Notes under the pieces: model-generated
What the model saw: only the letters and a program-made list of their open reading frames with translations
Told to the model about the DNA's origin: nothing
The model's database searches: none
Origin: Alphaproteobacteria bacterium
GTDB taxonomy: Bacteria; Pseudomonadota; Alphaproteobacteria; Rickettsiales; JAIXRX01
DNA: 9,198 nucleotides
Assembly (NCBI GenBank): GCA_027485005.1
Contig: JAIXRX010000115.1
Span: 1 to 9,198 of the forward strand
Direction of reading: 5' to 3'
Shown: positions 1-6,641 of the stretch, one piece after another
Layout: every line of letters begins with the position of its first letter
Numbering within the stretch: the first letter of the stretch is position 1
Translations under genes and position numbers: made by a program

Positions 1-2
1 AT

Positions 3-65
3 CAAGGGCTTTCATTAGAACATGCGCATATTGAACGCGGCTGGGCAGCGCTGACGTTGAAGTAG
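3..65 (+). CDS. 3' end of an unidentified plus-strand gene (partial)
   Basis: One plus-strand frame is open from the window edge to a TAG at 63-65 and encodes 20 residues ending in WAALTLK. The other two plus frames stop earlier, at 16-18 and 32-34. Codon choice (GCG, CGC, CTG, CAT) resembles the long plus-strand genes further on. The stretch is too short to identify a family. If real, the gene converges on the BMP-family gene that ends at 145. It could also be chance, because 20 open codons at an edge is weak evidence. Confidence 0.4.
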   Translation, partial: QGLSLEHAHIERGWAALTLK

Positions 66-99
66 GAGGCGAGGATAGTAATTCGAGCGAGCCTTCAGC
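64..99. repeat. Intergenic repeat words, copy 1
   Basis: This spacer carries three words that recur together in the spacer at 6551-6608: AGGAGGCG (64-71), ATTCGAG (81-87) and GAGCCTTCAGC (89-99). In the second spacer the order is ATTCGAG, GAGCCTTCAGC, AGGAGGCG, so this is not one collinear copy. ATTCG (81-85) can also pair with CGAAT (99-103). Both occurrences lie just downstream of a stop codon. A dispersed REP-like element is an inference from only two sites. Confidence 0.35.
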
Positions 100-102
100 G
101 AA

Positions 103-137
103 TCCTCATGTGACATTCAGGAGAATGTCACGGAGGA
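103..137. terminator. Hairpin beyond the 3' end of the BMP-family gene, possible terminator
   Basis: GTGACATTC (110-118) and GAATGTCAC (123-131) form a perfect 9-bp inverted repeat with loop AGGA. TCCTC (103-107) and GAGGA (133-137) add five more pairs across a small internal loop. The structure starts 8 bases beyond the stop of the minus-strand BMP-family gene and lies beyond the presumed plus-strand stop at 65, so it could end transcription from either side. There is no proper T tract on either strand, so intrinsic terminator function is uncertain. Confidence 0.45.
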
Positions 138-144
138 AAATGTA

Positions 145-1344
145 TTAGGGCTGATAGGCTTCAATCACTTTCACTCCACGAATAATTTTGTCTTTCGCAA
201 GTTCTACTTCAGCAATCACTTTTTCGCTCACCAGTGCTTTATTATTTGCATCAATCGCGTAATCCAGCGCATCATCTTTTACGCCCAGATATTTAATGCC
301 CGCTTCCCAGTGGCCTTCTTTGGCATCACGAATCGCACCATAAACCGCTTTGTCCACGCGTTTGACCATGGAAGAAAGCACGCTACCTGGATAGATACTG
401 TTTTGGTTGGTATCCACACCAATAGCGAGTTTTTTATGGGCGTGCGCAGCTTTCAATACGCCAATCGACGAGCCACCGGCGGCCGCGAAAATCACATCCA
501 CTACTTCGTCATCATATAATTCATTCGCAAGTTTTTCAGCTTCTGATGGGTTATTCCACGGGCTAATTTTATCGTCGGGTTTACCTACGCTGCGCGCCAC
601 AATACGAATATTTTTGTCTACAAAATGTACGCCTTGCTCAAAGCCTACAAAGAAATTACGAATCAAAGGCACGTCCACCCCGCCAATAAAACCAACCGTT
701 TGTGTTTTGGTTGTGTAAGCTGCAATCATCCCCACCAAGAATGCTCCTTCATGGTCTTTGAAAAGAATTGATTGCACATTGGTGTAAAGCGGCGGCAACA
801 TGCCATCAATCACCACAAAGCGCGTTTGCGGAAATTCATTTGCCAGTTGCGACACGATATTGACGTTCTGATAGCCTAACGAGATGATCAGCTTTGTTCC
901 TTTTTGACTGAGTTCTCTTAATGCAGCCTCGCGGTCAGCCTCGGTTTTAATGGGGCGCTGAATAAAGTCTGCACGCAAGTCATCACGCGCTTGTTGCGCA
1001 CCTGCAATCGCCATATCCACAAATGCATGGTCTTGATTACCTTCACTGCCTTCATAAATTAGTGCAATGGAAAGTGTTTGAACAGGTTGCGATACATCTA
1101 GATTTTTAGTGGGGTCGGGTAATGTTTCATCCAGCAAATCCGCTTCCAGTGTCGAACGGAAGGTTGGCGGCGGTAAGTCAATCGTTTTACTGCTGATTTG
1201 CGCCGAAGGTGTTTGGGCGGTGTCAACCACGGTTTTTGACTGCGTGTTTTCGTCCGTGACGGGTAAAAGAAAAGCCAATGCCAAAAGCACTAGCATCAAA
1301 ACGATGATGGAATGCCATAATTGAAAACGCGAAAAATCAAACAT
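145..1344 (-). CDS. BMP/PnrA-family substrate-binding protein, membrane-anchored
   Basis: The 399-residue product is a periplasmic binding protein of the BMP family (Bmp/PnrA/Med type). Characterised members bind purine nucleosides for ABC import. A hydrophobic segment at about residues 11-29 is followed by a Pro/Thr/Ser-rich linker (about 30-88) and then the binding domain. Family signatures are FKDHEGAFLVGMIAA (195-209), VGFIGG (217-222) with GFEQG (234-238), FAAAGGSSIGV (286-296), AIGVDTNQ (307-314) and SMVKRVDKAVY (325-335). Most members are lipoproteins, but this one has no cysteine at all, so the N-terminus should be an uncleaved anchor or a non-lipoprotein signal peptide. The start at 1344 is preceded by GGGA as a weak ribosome-binding site. 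No permease or ATPase gene lies next to it in this window, so the ligand is an inference from the family. Confidence 0.88.
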   Translation of the reverse strand: MFDFSRFQLWHSIIVLMLVLLALAFLLPVTDENTQSKTVVDTAQTPSAQISSKTIDLPPPTFRSTLEADLLDETLPDPTKNLDVSQPVQTLSIALIYEGSEGNQDHAFVDMAIAGAQQARDDLRADFIQRPIKTEADREAALRELSQKGTKLIISLGYQNVNIVSQLANEFPQTRFVVIDGMLPPLYTNVQSILFKDHEGAFLVGMIAAYTTKTQTVGFIGGVDVPLIRNFFVGFEQGVHFVDKNIRIVARSVGKPDDKISPWNNPSEAEKLANELYDDEVVDVIFAAAGGSSIGVLKAAHAHKKLAIGVDTNQNSIYPGSVLSSMVKRVDKAVYGAIRDAKEGHWEAGIKYLGVKDDALDYAIDANNKALVSEKVIAEVELAKDKIIRGVKVIEAYQP

Positions 1345-1440
1345 ACGTGTCCCATATCAGTTGTTACATGACAAGTTAGCTCAAGCGCCGTAGAATGCAA
1401 TCAAGCAGTAAAAATATGTTTGTATGTGAGAGGAATACCG
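1345..1440. promoter_or_regulatory. Divergent promoter region between BMP-family gene and pepP
   Basis: This 96-base spacer separates two divergent genes and must hold at least the start signals for both. TTGT (1361-1364) and ACAA (1371-1374) form a short inverted repeat around TACATG. I could not find a convincing -35/-10 pair on either strand. GAGAGGA just upstream of 1441 is the ribosome-binding site of the peptidase gene. Confidence 0.4.
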
Positions 1441-3147
1441 ATGCAGCAAGCCCACACTTCACCATTGCTCGCTTTGCGTTTCGAGATGGCAACCCTTGGG
1501 ATTTCGGCGTTTTTGCAGCCAGTGAATGATGAGTATCTGGGAGAATATCCCGCGCCTCACGCGCGCCGCTTGCAGTGGCTTTCAGGCTTTTCTGGCTCGG
1601 CAGGTTTGGGTGTCGTATGTGCCGACAAAGCCGCCTTGCTAGTGGATGGGCGTTATACATTACAAGCACCAAATGAGGCAGATATGAGCCAATGGCAGGT
1701 GCATAACTCAGCGCAGATGCGCCCAGAGCAATGGTTAGAGAAAAATATTCCACAAGGCCAAGTGGTAGCGGTGGATGGTTGGTTGCATTCGGCTGCGTCC
1801 ATCCGGCGGTTGCACAAGGCGCTGCAAGAGGTGGGGCTGGTGTTGCAGCTGCTTGATCATAATCCGATTGATACCATCTGGCAGGAGCGTCCTGTGCGTG
1901 AATATTCGCTGCCATTTGCACTGGGCATTGAATTTAGCGGGCAGAAAAGCGATAAAAAATTGATGCAACTACGCCTGAAAATGCGCGAGAAAAAACTGGA
2001 TGGCATGTGGTTGTCCAATGCGGAAAGCCTGAACTGGTTACTAAATGTGCGTGGGTTTGACGTTGACACTACGCCCGTTTGGCATGCGATGGCTTATGTG
2101 CCCGTGGTCGGTGAGGTACTGGTGTTTAGCCCTACCTTGGGGTGCAAAGTGCCAACGGATGTTCCGCACACACTGCATGCCATGCATGACATTAGCGCGC
2201 AGATGCGTGCCGTAATTGGAAAAAATGTCGGTTGGGACGCCAGTACAACACCTGCAATTTTAGAAGAAATGTTGGAAGAAGCAGGCGTGGTATTGCATGA
2301 ATTTTCAGACCCCACTATTTTGCCGCGCGCCTGTAAAAACGCGGTGGAGCTGGCGGGGATTCGCGCCGCTCATATACGAGATGGAAAAGCCTTGGCGCGA
2401 TTTATTGCCGAGCTGAAAAGCGAGACGGCGAATGGCCAGTTTCCAACCGAGCTTGAAGTGTGTGATCGTGTGCTGGCTTATCGTCGGCAGAATGAACATT
2501 TTTTGATTCCGAGTTTTGACACGATTGCAGGGTTTGGGCCGAATGGCGCGATTGTGCATTATCGCCCGAGCAGCTCTTCCAGCCTGCGTTTGGCGGCGGG
2601 TAGTTTGCTGCTGCTGGATTCTGGCGGGCAATATAAAGACGGCACCACGGACGTTACGCGCACCATTGCGATTGGCACCCCAACAGATGAAATGCGTGAT
2701 CGTTTTACCCGCGTGCTTAAAGGGCATATCGCGCTGGCCACCGCGCATTTTCCGCGCGGTACCACGGGCGCACAACTAGACGCCTTGGCGCGTCAGCCAT
2801 TGTGGGACGTGGGTTTGGATTATGACCACGGCACAGGCCACGGCGTTGGGCATTGCCTGAATGTGCATGAAGGGCCGCATGGTATCAGCAAGCGCGCAGG
2901 CGCGGTAGCGCTGGAAGAGGGCATGGTGGTCTCGAATGAGCCAGGTTATTATAAAGCCGGTGAATATGGCATTCGCATTGAAAATTTAGTGGTGGTGGTG
3001 CCGAGCCAAACGCATGAAAATTTCTTGTGTTTTGAAACGCTCACGCGCGTGCCGCTCGACGAAGATCTTATCAACCGCTCATTGTTGACTGAGAAAGAAA
3101 TCGCGTGGTTGGATGATTATCAGGCATGGTGTCAAAACAATGGATAA
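1441..3147 (+). CDS. pepP: Xaa-Pro aminopeptidase (M24B), three-domain type
   Basis: The 568-residue product removes an N-terminal residue that precedes proline, presumably in the cytoplasm since no signal peptide is seen. Two creatinase-like N-terminal domains (about 1-140 and 160-300) precede the M24 catalytic domain (about 310-530) and a C-terminal extension (about 535-568), as in the roughly 600-residue eukaryote-like aminopeptidase P. All five dinuclear metal ligands are present: D393 (LLLDSGG), D404 (TTDVTRT), H467 (in HGTGHGVGH), E500 (SNEPGYY) and E514 (IRIEN). H373 in IVHYRP matches a conserved active-site histidine. An in-frame ATG at 1420 exists, but GAGAGGA sits 5-8 bases before 1441, so 1441 is preferred. 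The 3' end overlaps the next gene by 8 bases. The symbol is used loosely, because E. coli PepP is a shorter enzyme. Confidence 0.93.
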   Translation: MQQAHTSPLLALRFEMATLGISAFLQPVNDEYLGEYPAPHARRLQWLSGFSGSAGLGVVCADKAALLVDGRYTLQAPNEADMSQWQVHNSAQMRPEQWLEKNIPQGQVVAVDGWLHSAASIRRLHKALQEVGLVLQLLDHNPIDTIWQERPVREYSLPFALGIEFSGQKSDKKLMQLRLKMREKKLDGMWLSNAESLNWLLNVRGFDVDTTPVWHAMAYVPVVGEVLVFSPTLGCKVPTDVPHTLHAMHDISAQMRAVIGKNVGWDASTTPAILEEMLEEAGVVLHEFSDPTILPRACKNAVELAGIRAAHIRDGKALARFIAELKSETANGQFPTELEVCDRVLAYRRQNEHFLIPSFDTIAGFGPNGAIVHYRPSSSSSLRLAAGSLLLLDSGGQYKDGTTDVTRTIAIGTPTDEMRDRFTRVLKGHIALATAHFPRGTTGAQLDALARQPLWDVGLDYDHGTGHGVGHCLNVHEGPHGISKRAGAVALEEGMVVSNEPGYYKAGEYGIRIENLVVVVPSQTHENFLCFETLTRVPLDEDLINRSLLTEKEIAWLDDYQAWCQNNG

Positions 3148-4207
3148 GCATTATATGATTCATGATTTCGACATCGCGCCATATGAACAAACGGCCTCTA
3201 TTTTTCCTGCCGCAGGGCGTACGCCATTTTACATTGTAGCACCCCGCTACAAGCCAGATTCGGCGGGTATCAAGGTGCTTCACTTGCTGTGTCATCACCT
3301 CAATGCACTTGGTGTGCCTGCCTATTTGGTGATTCGCACGCGGCTATTCAATCAGACAGTGGTAAACCCCGAATGGAATACGCCATTGCTGACACAACAA
3401 GTGGCGGACCATTATGAGCAGGCGGGCATCACGCCGGTGGTGGTTTATCCGGGTACGGTGTCGGGCAATCCGCTACATGCCTCGGTAGTGATGCGCTATG
3501 CGCTTCATTATCCTGGGGTTTTGGGTGGTGATAAGAATTATGCTGCTGAGGAAATGTTGTATGGCTATTCTCATGCCATTGCAGATTTTATGGGCGTGCC
3601 AGAACAGACTTTATTCATGCCTACCTCGAACCCTAATATTTTTTATCCTCCTAACCCAGAAACGCCGCGCCATGGCACTTGTTTTTGGGCGGCTAAATAT
3701 CGTCAATTTTCAGGCCAAACTCCTGAACTGGCGGAAACGGACAGTGTGGAAATTACGCGCGGAAAAGACGCGCTAACGCCAGATGGCATTGCAGATTTGC
3801 TCCGTCGTAGTCAGCTTTTTTATACTTATGAAGATACGGCGTTAGTGGCGGAAGCATTGTTGTGTGGCTGTCCGGTCGTGTATCTTCCCAATGAATATAT
3901 GCGTGAGCCGATTGGCATCGAAGAGCTTGGTTGGGACGGCATTGCATGGGGGGATAGCCCAGAAGAAATTGCTCGCGCGAAAGCCACCATCGACAAAGGG
4001 CGCGATAATTATATCGCGCGGATGAAGGCTTATTGGCCACAGTTACAACAGATGGTGAATGATTGTAGCGCTCGCGCGCAAGCAACAGCACAAACCTCGC
4101 CTTTGCAGTTTGAATCTCAATGGTGGGTGAGCTTTCATCATCCAACCTTGGCTTACCCGCGCAACCGCCGAAAAAAACGGTTAGGCGGTGCGCGTCATTC
4201 TGGCTGA
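3140..4207 (+). CDS. Glycosyltransferase-like protein (GT-B fold, GT1/GT4-like)
   Basis: This 355-residue soluble protein looks like a GT-B glycosyltransferase. The N-terminal half has YKPDSAGIKVLHLLCHHLNALG (about 37-58), the usual opening of the acceptor domain. The C-terminal half has a donor-domain pattern, FYTYEDTALVAEALLCGCPVV (227-247), in which E230 and E238 lie where retaining GT-B enzymes carry their glutamates. Donor and acceptor cannot be told; cell-surface polysaccharide synthesis is the usual role. The tail is strongly basic (RNRRKKR, 341-347). ATG 3140 lies inside the end of the peptidase gene (ATGGATAA) and has no ribosome-binding site of its own, so it is probably translated by coupling. 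An in-frame ATG at 3113 lies deeper inside the peptidase and is less likely. The stop is only 2 bases from the convergent terminase stop. Confidence 0.72.
   Translation: MDKHYMIHDFDIAPYEQTASIFPAAGRTPFYIVAPRYKPDSAGIKVLHLLCHHLNALGVPAYLVIRTRLFNQTVVNPEWNTPLLTQQVADHYEQAGITPVVVYPGTVSGNPLHASVVMRYALHYPGVLGGDKNYAAEEMLYGYSHAIADFMGVPEQTLFMPTSNPNIFYPPNPETPRHGTCFWAAKYRQFSGQTPELAETDSVEITRGKDALTPDGIADLLRRSQLFYTYEDTALVAEALLCGCPVVYLPNEYMREPIGIEELGWDGIAWGDSPEEIARAKATIDKGRDNYIARMKAYWPQLQQMVNDCSARAQATAQTSPLQFESQWWVSFHHPTLAYPRNRRKKRLGGARHSG
4158..4194. other. Strong hairpin in the glycosyltransferase 3' end, at a convergent junction
   Basis: CGCGC (4158-4162) pairs with GCGCG (4190-4194), and ACCGCC (4164-4169) pairs with GGCGGT (4184-4189), with one bulged A. 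The result is an 11-bp GC-rich stem and a 14-base loop containing A7 (4171-4177). It is coding DNA for the basic tail of the glycosyltransferase. The only T run nearby is TTTT at 4208-4211, 13 bases further on. It may help transcription end from either side where there is no intergenic room, but it could be a by-product of the Arg/Lys/Gly codons. Confidence 0.35.
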
Positions 4208-4209
4208 TT

Positions 4210-5664
4210 TTATATGCGCCGCATAATGGGTTTGGCGCGTAGAGTTGCCTGTTTCCAATAGTCTAGCGCTTGGGTAAACGCGTCTACTTGGTCATCATGC
4301 GTACCGTGCGGAAATGCCGCTATTTCCATTTCAAAATCCGCGAGCCAATGCGCTGTTTTTGGCAGCCAAACCTTGCCAGCCTCCACCAGCGGTGACACTC
4401 TTGCGGCGCGCAACACTTTATCCCCTTTCGGCATCACGCCTAATAGTGGCAGTGCGCCTTCACGTCGCAAATCCTGAAGCAGGCTCTGGCCGCTGGCTTT
4501 GTCTTCCATCAAAATGCGGGTGGGGTTCCAACGTGCGGCCTGTTGCACCACGGCGCGTTTGAGGGCGGGATATTCCAGTTTCATCACCGCCATTTCCAAC
4601 ACAAAGGCTTGCCCCTCTTTTAGTGCGAAGGTAGCACAAACACTAGCATCATGTTGCTGGCTGGCTTTAATCGCGGTGTCCCAGCTTTGTATGATTTCAT
4701 CGGGAGCATCAGGCGATTGTGCATAGCGGCCAAACCAGCGTGGTTCAAACATTTGCCCGTCCACAGCAGTGGGTGCTTGCTGATATTGTGCGGCAAAGGT
4801 CGCACTGCCGAGTTCTTGCTTCAATCTCTCTAAAGTGGAGATATCTTCTCGCGCAGAGTGAAGCGCTTCTCCATCTTCACGCCAATACTGCAAATGTCCT
4901 GCACTAAAAAACTGACGAGCGGGTGCAATAGCGGGGAGAGAAAGCTGTTCCCACCCGCCTTTTTGTAGCAGAAAGCCGGTTAAATCATCAGGATGCAAGC
5001 GCTGCATGACCAGCACTATCGCACCACGTTTTTTGTCGTTTAAGCGCGTCGCAAAGCTTTGCTCAAACCACTGATTGGTCATTTCGCGTTGCAGCCGAGA
5101 TTGTGCGCGTGCGGCATTCATCGGGTCATCCACAATCAGCACATCGCCGCCTTCACCAATCAAACTGGCCCCCACCGAGGTGGCGCGGCGATGCCCGCGT
5201 GCGGTGGTGGCATATTGATGTTTTTCATTCTGGTCACGTGCGAGGATTGTTTTAGGAAATATCTGATGATACCATTCGCTTTGCAACACACGGCGGCAGT
5301 CGAGCGCATGTTTAATGGCCAGCCCATGGGCGTAGGATGCCGTGAGGATGCGCATGGAGGGGTGGTGGCCTAGCAAAAAAGCTGGCCATGCCACGCTCAC
5401 GGTCATCGATTTCAGGTGCCGCGGCGGGATGTTAATGATGAGCCGCGTGCATTCTCGCCGTTCCACTGCGCTCAAATATTCGGCCATAAGGTCAATATGC
5501 CAATTATGCATATAGGTCTCTGCAGGGCTAATAGTTTGTACGCATGCTTGTAGAAAACAAGAAAAATCTTCTCGCAGGGCGGTTTCATATGCATGGTGTG
5601 CGCGTGCAAGCAACCATTGTTCGGCGTGAGCTGTGGGGATATCGCTAATCATTTTATTATCCAT
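4210..5664 (-). CDS. Phage-type terminase large subunit (TerL)
   Basis: This is the DNA-packaging motor: an ATPase that drives DNA into a procapsid and a nuclease that cuts it. The 484-residue product has a complete ATPase domain: Walker A PPRHLKS (80-86), Walker B VLIVDDP (175-181) and a following MQRLH coupling motif (220-224). The C-terminal RNase H-like nuclease has SWDTA (D329), MEDKASG (E387, D388) and HDDQVDA (D457, D458, D461). This matches the TIGR01630/COG5362-type prophage terminases and is of normal length with no lesion. ATG 5664 overlaps the upstream gene by 8 bases (ATGGATAA). An in-frame ATG at 5724 lies further inside that gene, and one at 5652 lies downstream. There is no ribosome-binding site at 5664, which suggests translational coupling. 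No capsid genes are nearby. Confidence 0.92.
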   Translation of the reverse strand: MDNKMISDIPTAHAEQWLLARAHHAYETALREDFSCFLQACVQTISPAETYMHNWHIDLMAEYLSAVERRECTRLIINIPPRHLKSMTVSVAWPAFLLGHHPSMRILTASYAHGLAIKHALDCRRVLQSEWYHQIFPKTILARDQNEKHQYATTARGHRRATSVGASLIGEGGDVLIVDDPMNAARAQSRLQREMTNQWFEQSFATRLNDKKRGAIVLVMQRLHPDDLTGFLLQKGGWEQLSLPAIAPARQFFSAGHLQYWREDGEALHSAREDISTLERLKQELGSATFAAQYQQAPTAVDGQMFEPRWFGRYAQSPDAPDEIIQSWDTAIKASQQHDASVCATFALKEGQAFVLEMAVMKLEYPALKRAVVQQAARWNPTRILMEDKASGQSLLQDLRREGALPLLGVMPKGDKVLRAARVSPLVEAGKVWLPKTAHWLADFEMEIAAFPHGTHDDQVDAFTQALDYWKQATLRAKPIMRRI

Positions 5665-6007
5665 TGGCGCTACGTTGCGCGGTTTCACGCTTATGCATAA
5701 AGCGCTTGAGTAATTCCCAATCAATCGGTTCTGCGGCAGTGGATGAAGGATGTTGAGCGTTACTCATTTCTGCCGCAAGTGCGCGGGTTTGTTTATATAA
5801 ATCTAGCCATTTATCCAAATGTTGTAATTGTTTTCCAAGCAAGCCGCTCAGCTTATCGGCGGCTTGTAGGGCAGGGGTCTCGGCTTCAGCATATTTTGCT
5901 TGTTCTTGATGTTGTAAGAGTGCGGTTTCAATAAATTCACTTAAGTATTCAAGTTGGTCTTCCAACCGTTTGGTCTGGCTTTCTAAAAAGTCATGATGCA
6001 TTTTCAT
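5657..6007 (-). CDS. Small helical protein in terminase small subunit position
   Basis: The 116-residue protein is predicted almost wholly helical, with heptad-like stretches at about 5-38 and 45-82 (LEDQLEYLSEFIETAL; LGKQLQHLDKWLDLYKQ). After a Ser/Thr/Pro break at 84-93 a second short helix follows (IDWELLKRFMHKRE, 95-108). It sits directly before the large terminase and overlaps it by 8 bases, where the small subunit that recognises DNA is normally encoded. I see no clear helix-turn-helix, and I cannot assign a family from sequence alone, so TerS is an inference from position, size and coiled-coil character. AAGGAA lies 7 bases before ATG 6007, so this gene has the ribosome-binding site for the pair. 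Confidence 0.6.
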   Translation of the reverse strand: MKMHHDFLESQTKRLEDQLEYLSEFIETALLQHQEQAKYAEAETPALQAADKLSGLLGKQLQHLDKWLDLYKQTRALAAEMSNAQHPSSTAAEPIDWELLKRFMHKRETAQRSANG

Positions 6008-6176
6008 CAGATTATTCCTTTCCTAGTCTTTTTCTATCTTGAGCCTGTTATCTTTAGTTTTGGAAGGGGTATTTATTAGCCGATGAGTCAAATAAAAATA
6101 TTGAAACAAGAAATATCTTATATTATGTCTGAGGTCTTAAAAAAGAATAGAACGTCAGAACAGAAAGTTATTTTTT
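6008..6176. promoter_or_regulatory. AT-rich divergent spacer between packaging pair and unknown genes
   Basis: These 169 bases separate two divergent transcription units and are clearly richer in A and T than the flanking genes. On the plus strand TTGAAA (6101-6106) followed by TATGTC (6124-6129) gives a 17-base spacing, and TATTAT at 6121-6126 overlaps it; this is a weak sigma70-like candidate. On the minus strand AGGAAAGGAA (6015-6024) is the ribosome-binding site of the small helical protein gene. No inverted repeat long enough to call an operator was seen. Confidence 0.3.
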
Positions 6177-6536
6177 ATGGAAGAAGAAACCTTGTCGGAT
6201 GCGGAAGCGCCCGATGCCCCCGCCGTTGTGATTCACGATATTCAAGAACCGCGTGAACCAGAGCTAGAAGTAGCCAGTGAATTGGCTTTGTGGCGCGCGG
6301 TATTAACGCAAGCTTTGATGGATGCGGGCAATCTTTCTCAGCAATATGAGTTGCGGCTGGAACGAGAAAAAGCGCGTCGCTGGTTACTTGGAAATCAGCA
6401 TGATTTTGCCTTTGTGTGTTGGATGGCTGGCTACGACCCACGGGATGTGCGCGCCAAAGCTCGCGCGGCACTGGCGCGTGATTGCGTGTGCCGCAAACCT
6501 CCTGACATGGAAAGCAAAAGCACCAACCGGAGGTAG
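6177..6536 (+). CDS. Conserved-looking small protein of unknown function, probably phage-associated
   Basis: I do not know the function. The 119-residue product has an acidic, Pro-rich N-terminus (1-33), then a helical core of about 34-100: ELALWRAVLTQALMDA, EREKARRWLL, and DFAFVCWMAGYDPRDVRAKA. From memory, the combination of LWRAVLxQALxDA with ARRWL and DFxxVCxxAGxDPxxVR resembles small uncharacterised proteins in alphaproteobacterial prophage regions, but I cannot verify this. The last 15 or so residues are Arg/Lys/Ser-rich with two cysteines and look unstructured. ATG 6177 follows a T6 run and has only a weak purine stretch (AGAAAG, 9 bases upstream) as ribosome-binding site. It is divergent from the terminase pair. 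Confidence 0.65.
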   Translation: MEEETLSDAEAPDAPAVVIHDIQEPREPELEVASELALWRAVLTQALMDAGNLSQQYELRLEREKARRWLLGNQHDFAFVCWMAGYDPRDVRAKARAALARDCVCRKPPDMESKSTNRR

Positions 6537-6550
6537 GGGCGCTATTTATG

Positions 6551-6608
6551 ATTCGAGACCAGTAAGCCGAGTGAGCCTTCAGCTCGTTTTGTGCGAGCGC
6601 AGGAGGCG
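6551..6608. repeat. Intergenic repeat words, copy 2
   Basis: The spacer between the two unknown genes repeats three words from 64-99: ATTCGAG (6551-6557), GAGCCTTCAGC (6573-6583) and AGGAGGCG (6601-6608). GAGC-CTTCA-GCTC (6573-6585) is a small perfect inverted repeat. Alternatively GCTCG (6582-6586) can pair with CGAGC (6594-6598) around a TTTTGTG loop. It may be a dispersed palindromic element or a weak attenuator between the two genes. Confidence 0.35.
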
Positions 6609-6641
6609 CGCAGCGGAAACAAATGTAACAAGGAGCAATTC

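Noticed and set aside
1376..2775. Minus-strand ORFs of 181, 77, 73 and 156 codons
   Set aside because: All are antisense to the Xaa-Pro aminopeptidase, which has all metal ligands and normal domain order. Their products show no recognisable pattern.
3753..4145. 130-codon minus-strand ORF
   Set aside because: It is antisense to the glycosyltransferase C-terminal domain and has no family-like features.
5059..5373. 104-codon plus-strand ORF
   Set aside because: It is antisense to the terminase ATPase domain and Cys/His/Gly-rich in a way typical of reverse frames of GC-containing genes.
6083..6256. Small plus-strand ORF starting MSQIKILKQEISYIMSEV, about 57 codons
   Set aside because: After the AT-rich part it runs into the first codons of the 6177 gene in another frame, and its product there becomes Arg/Cys-rich nonsense. 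The nearest purine-rich ribosome-binding site is too far upstream. A frameshifted N-terminus of the 6177 protein, through the T6 run, was considered but has no support.
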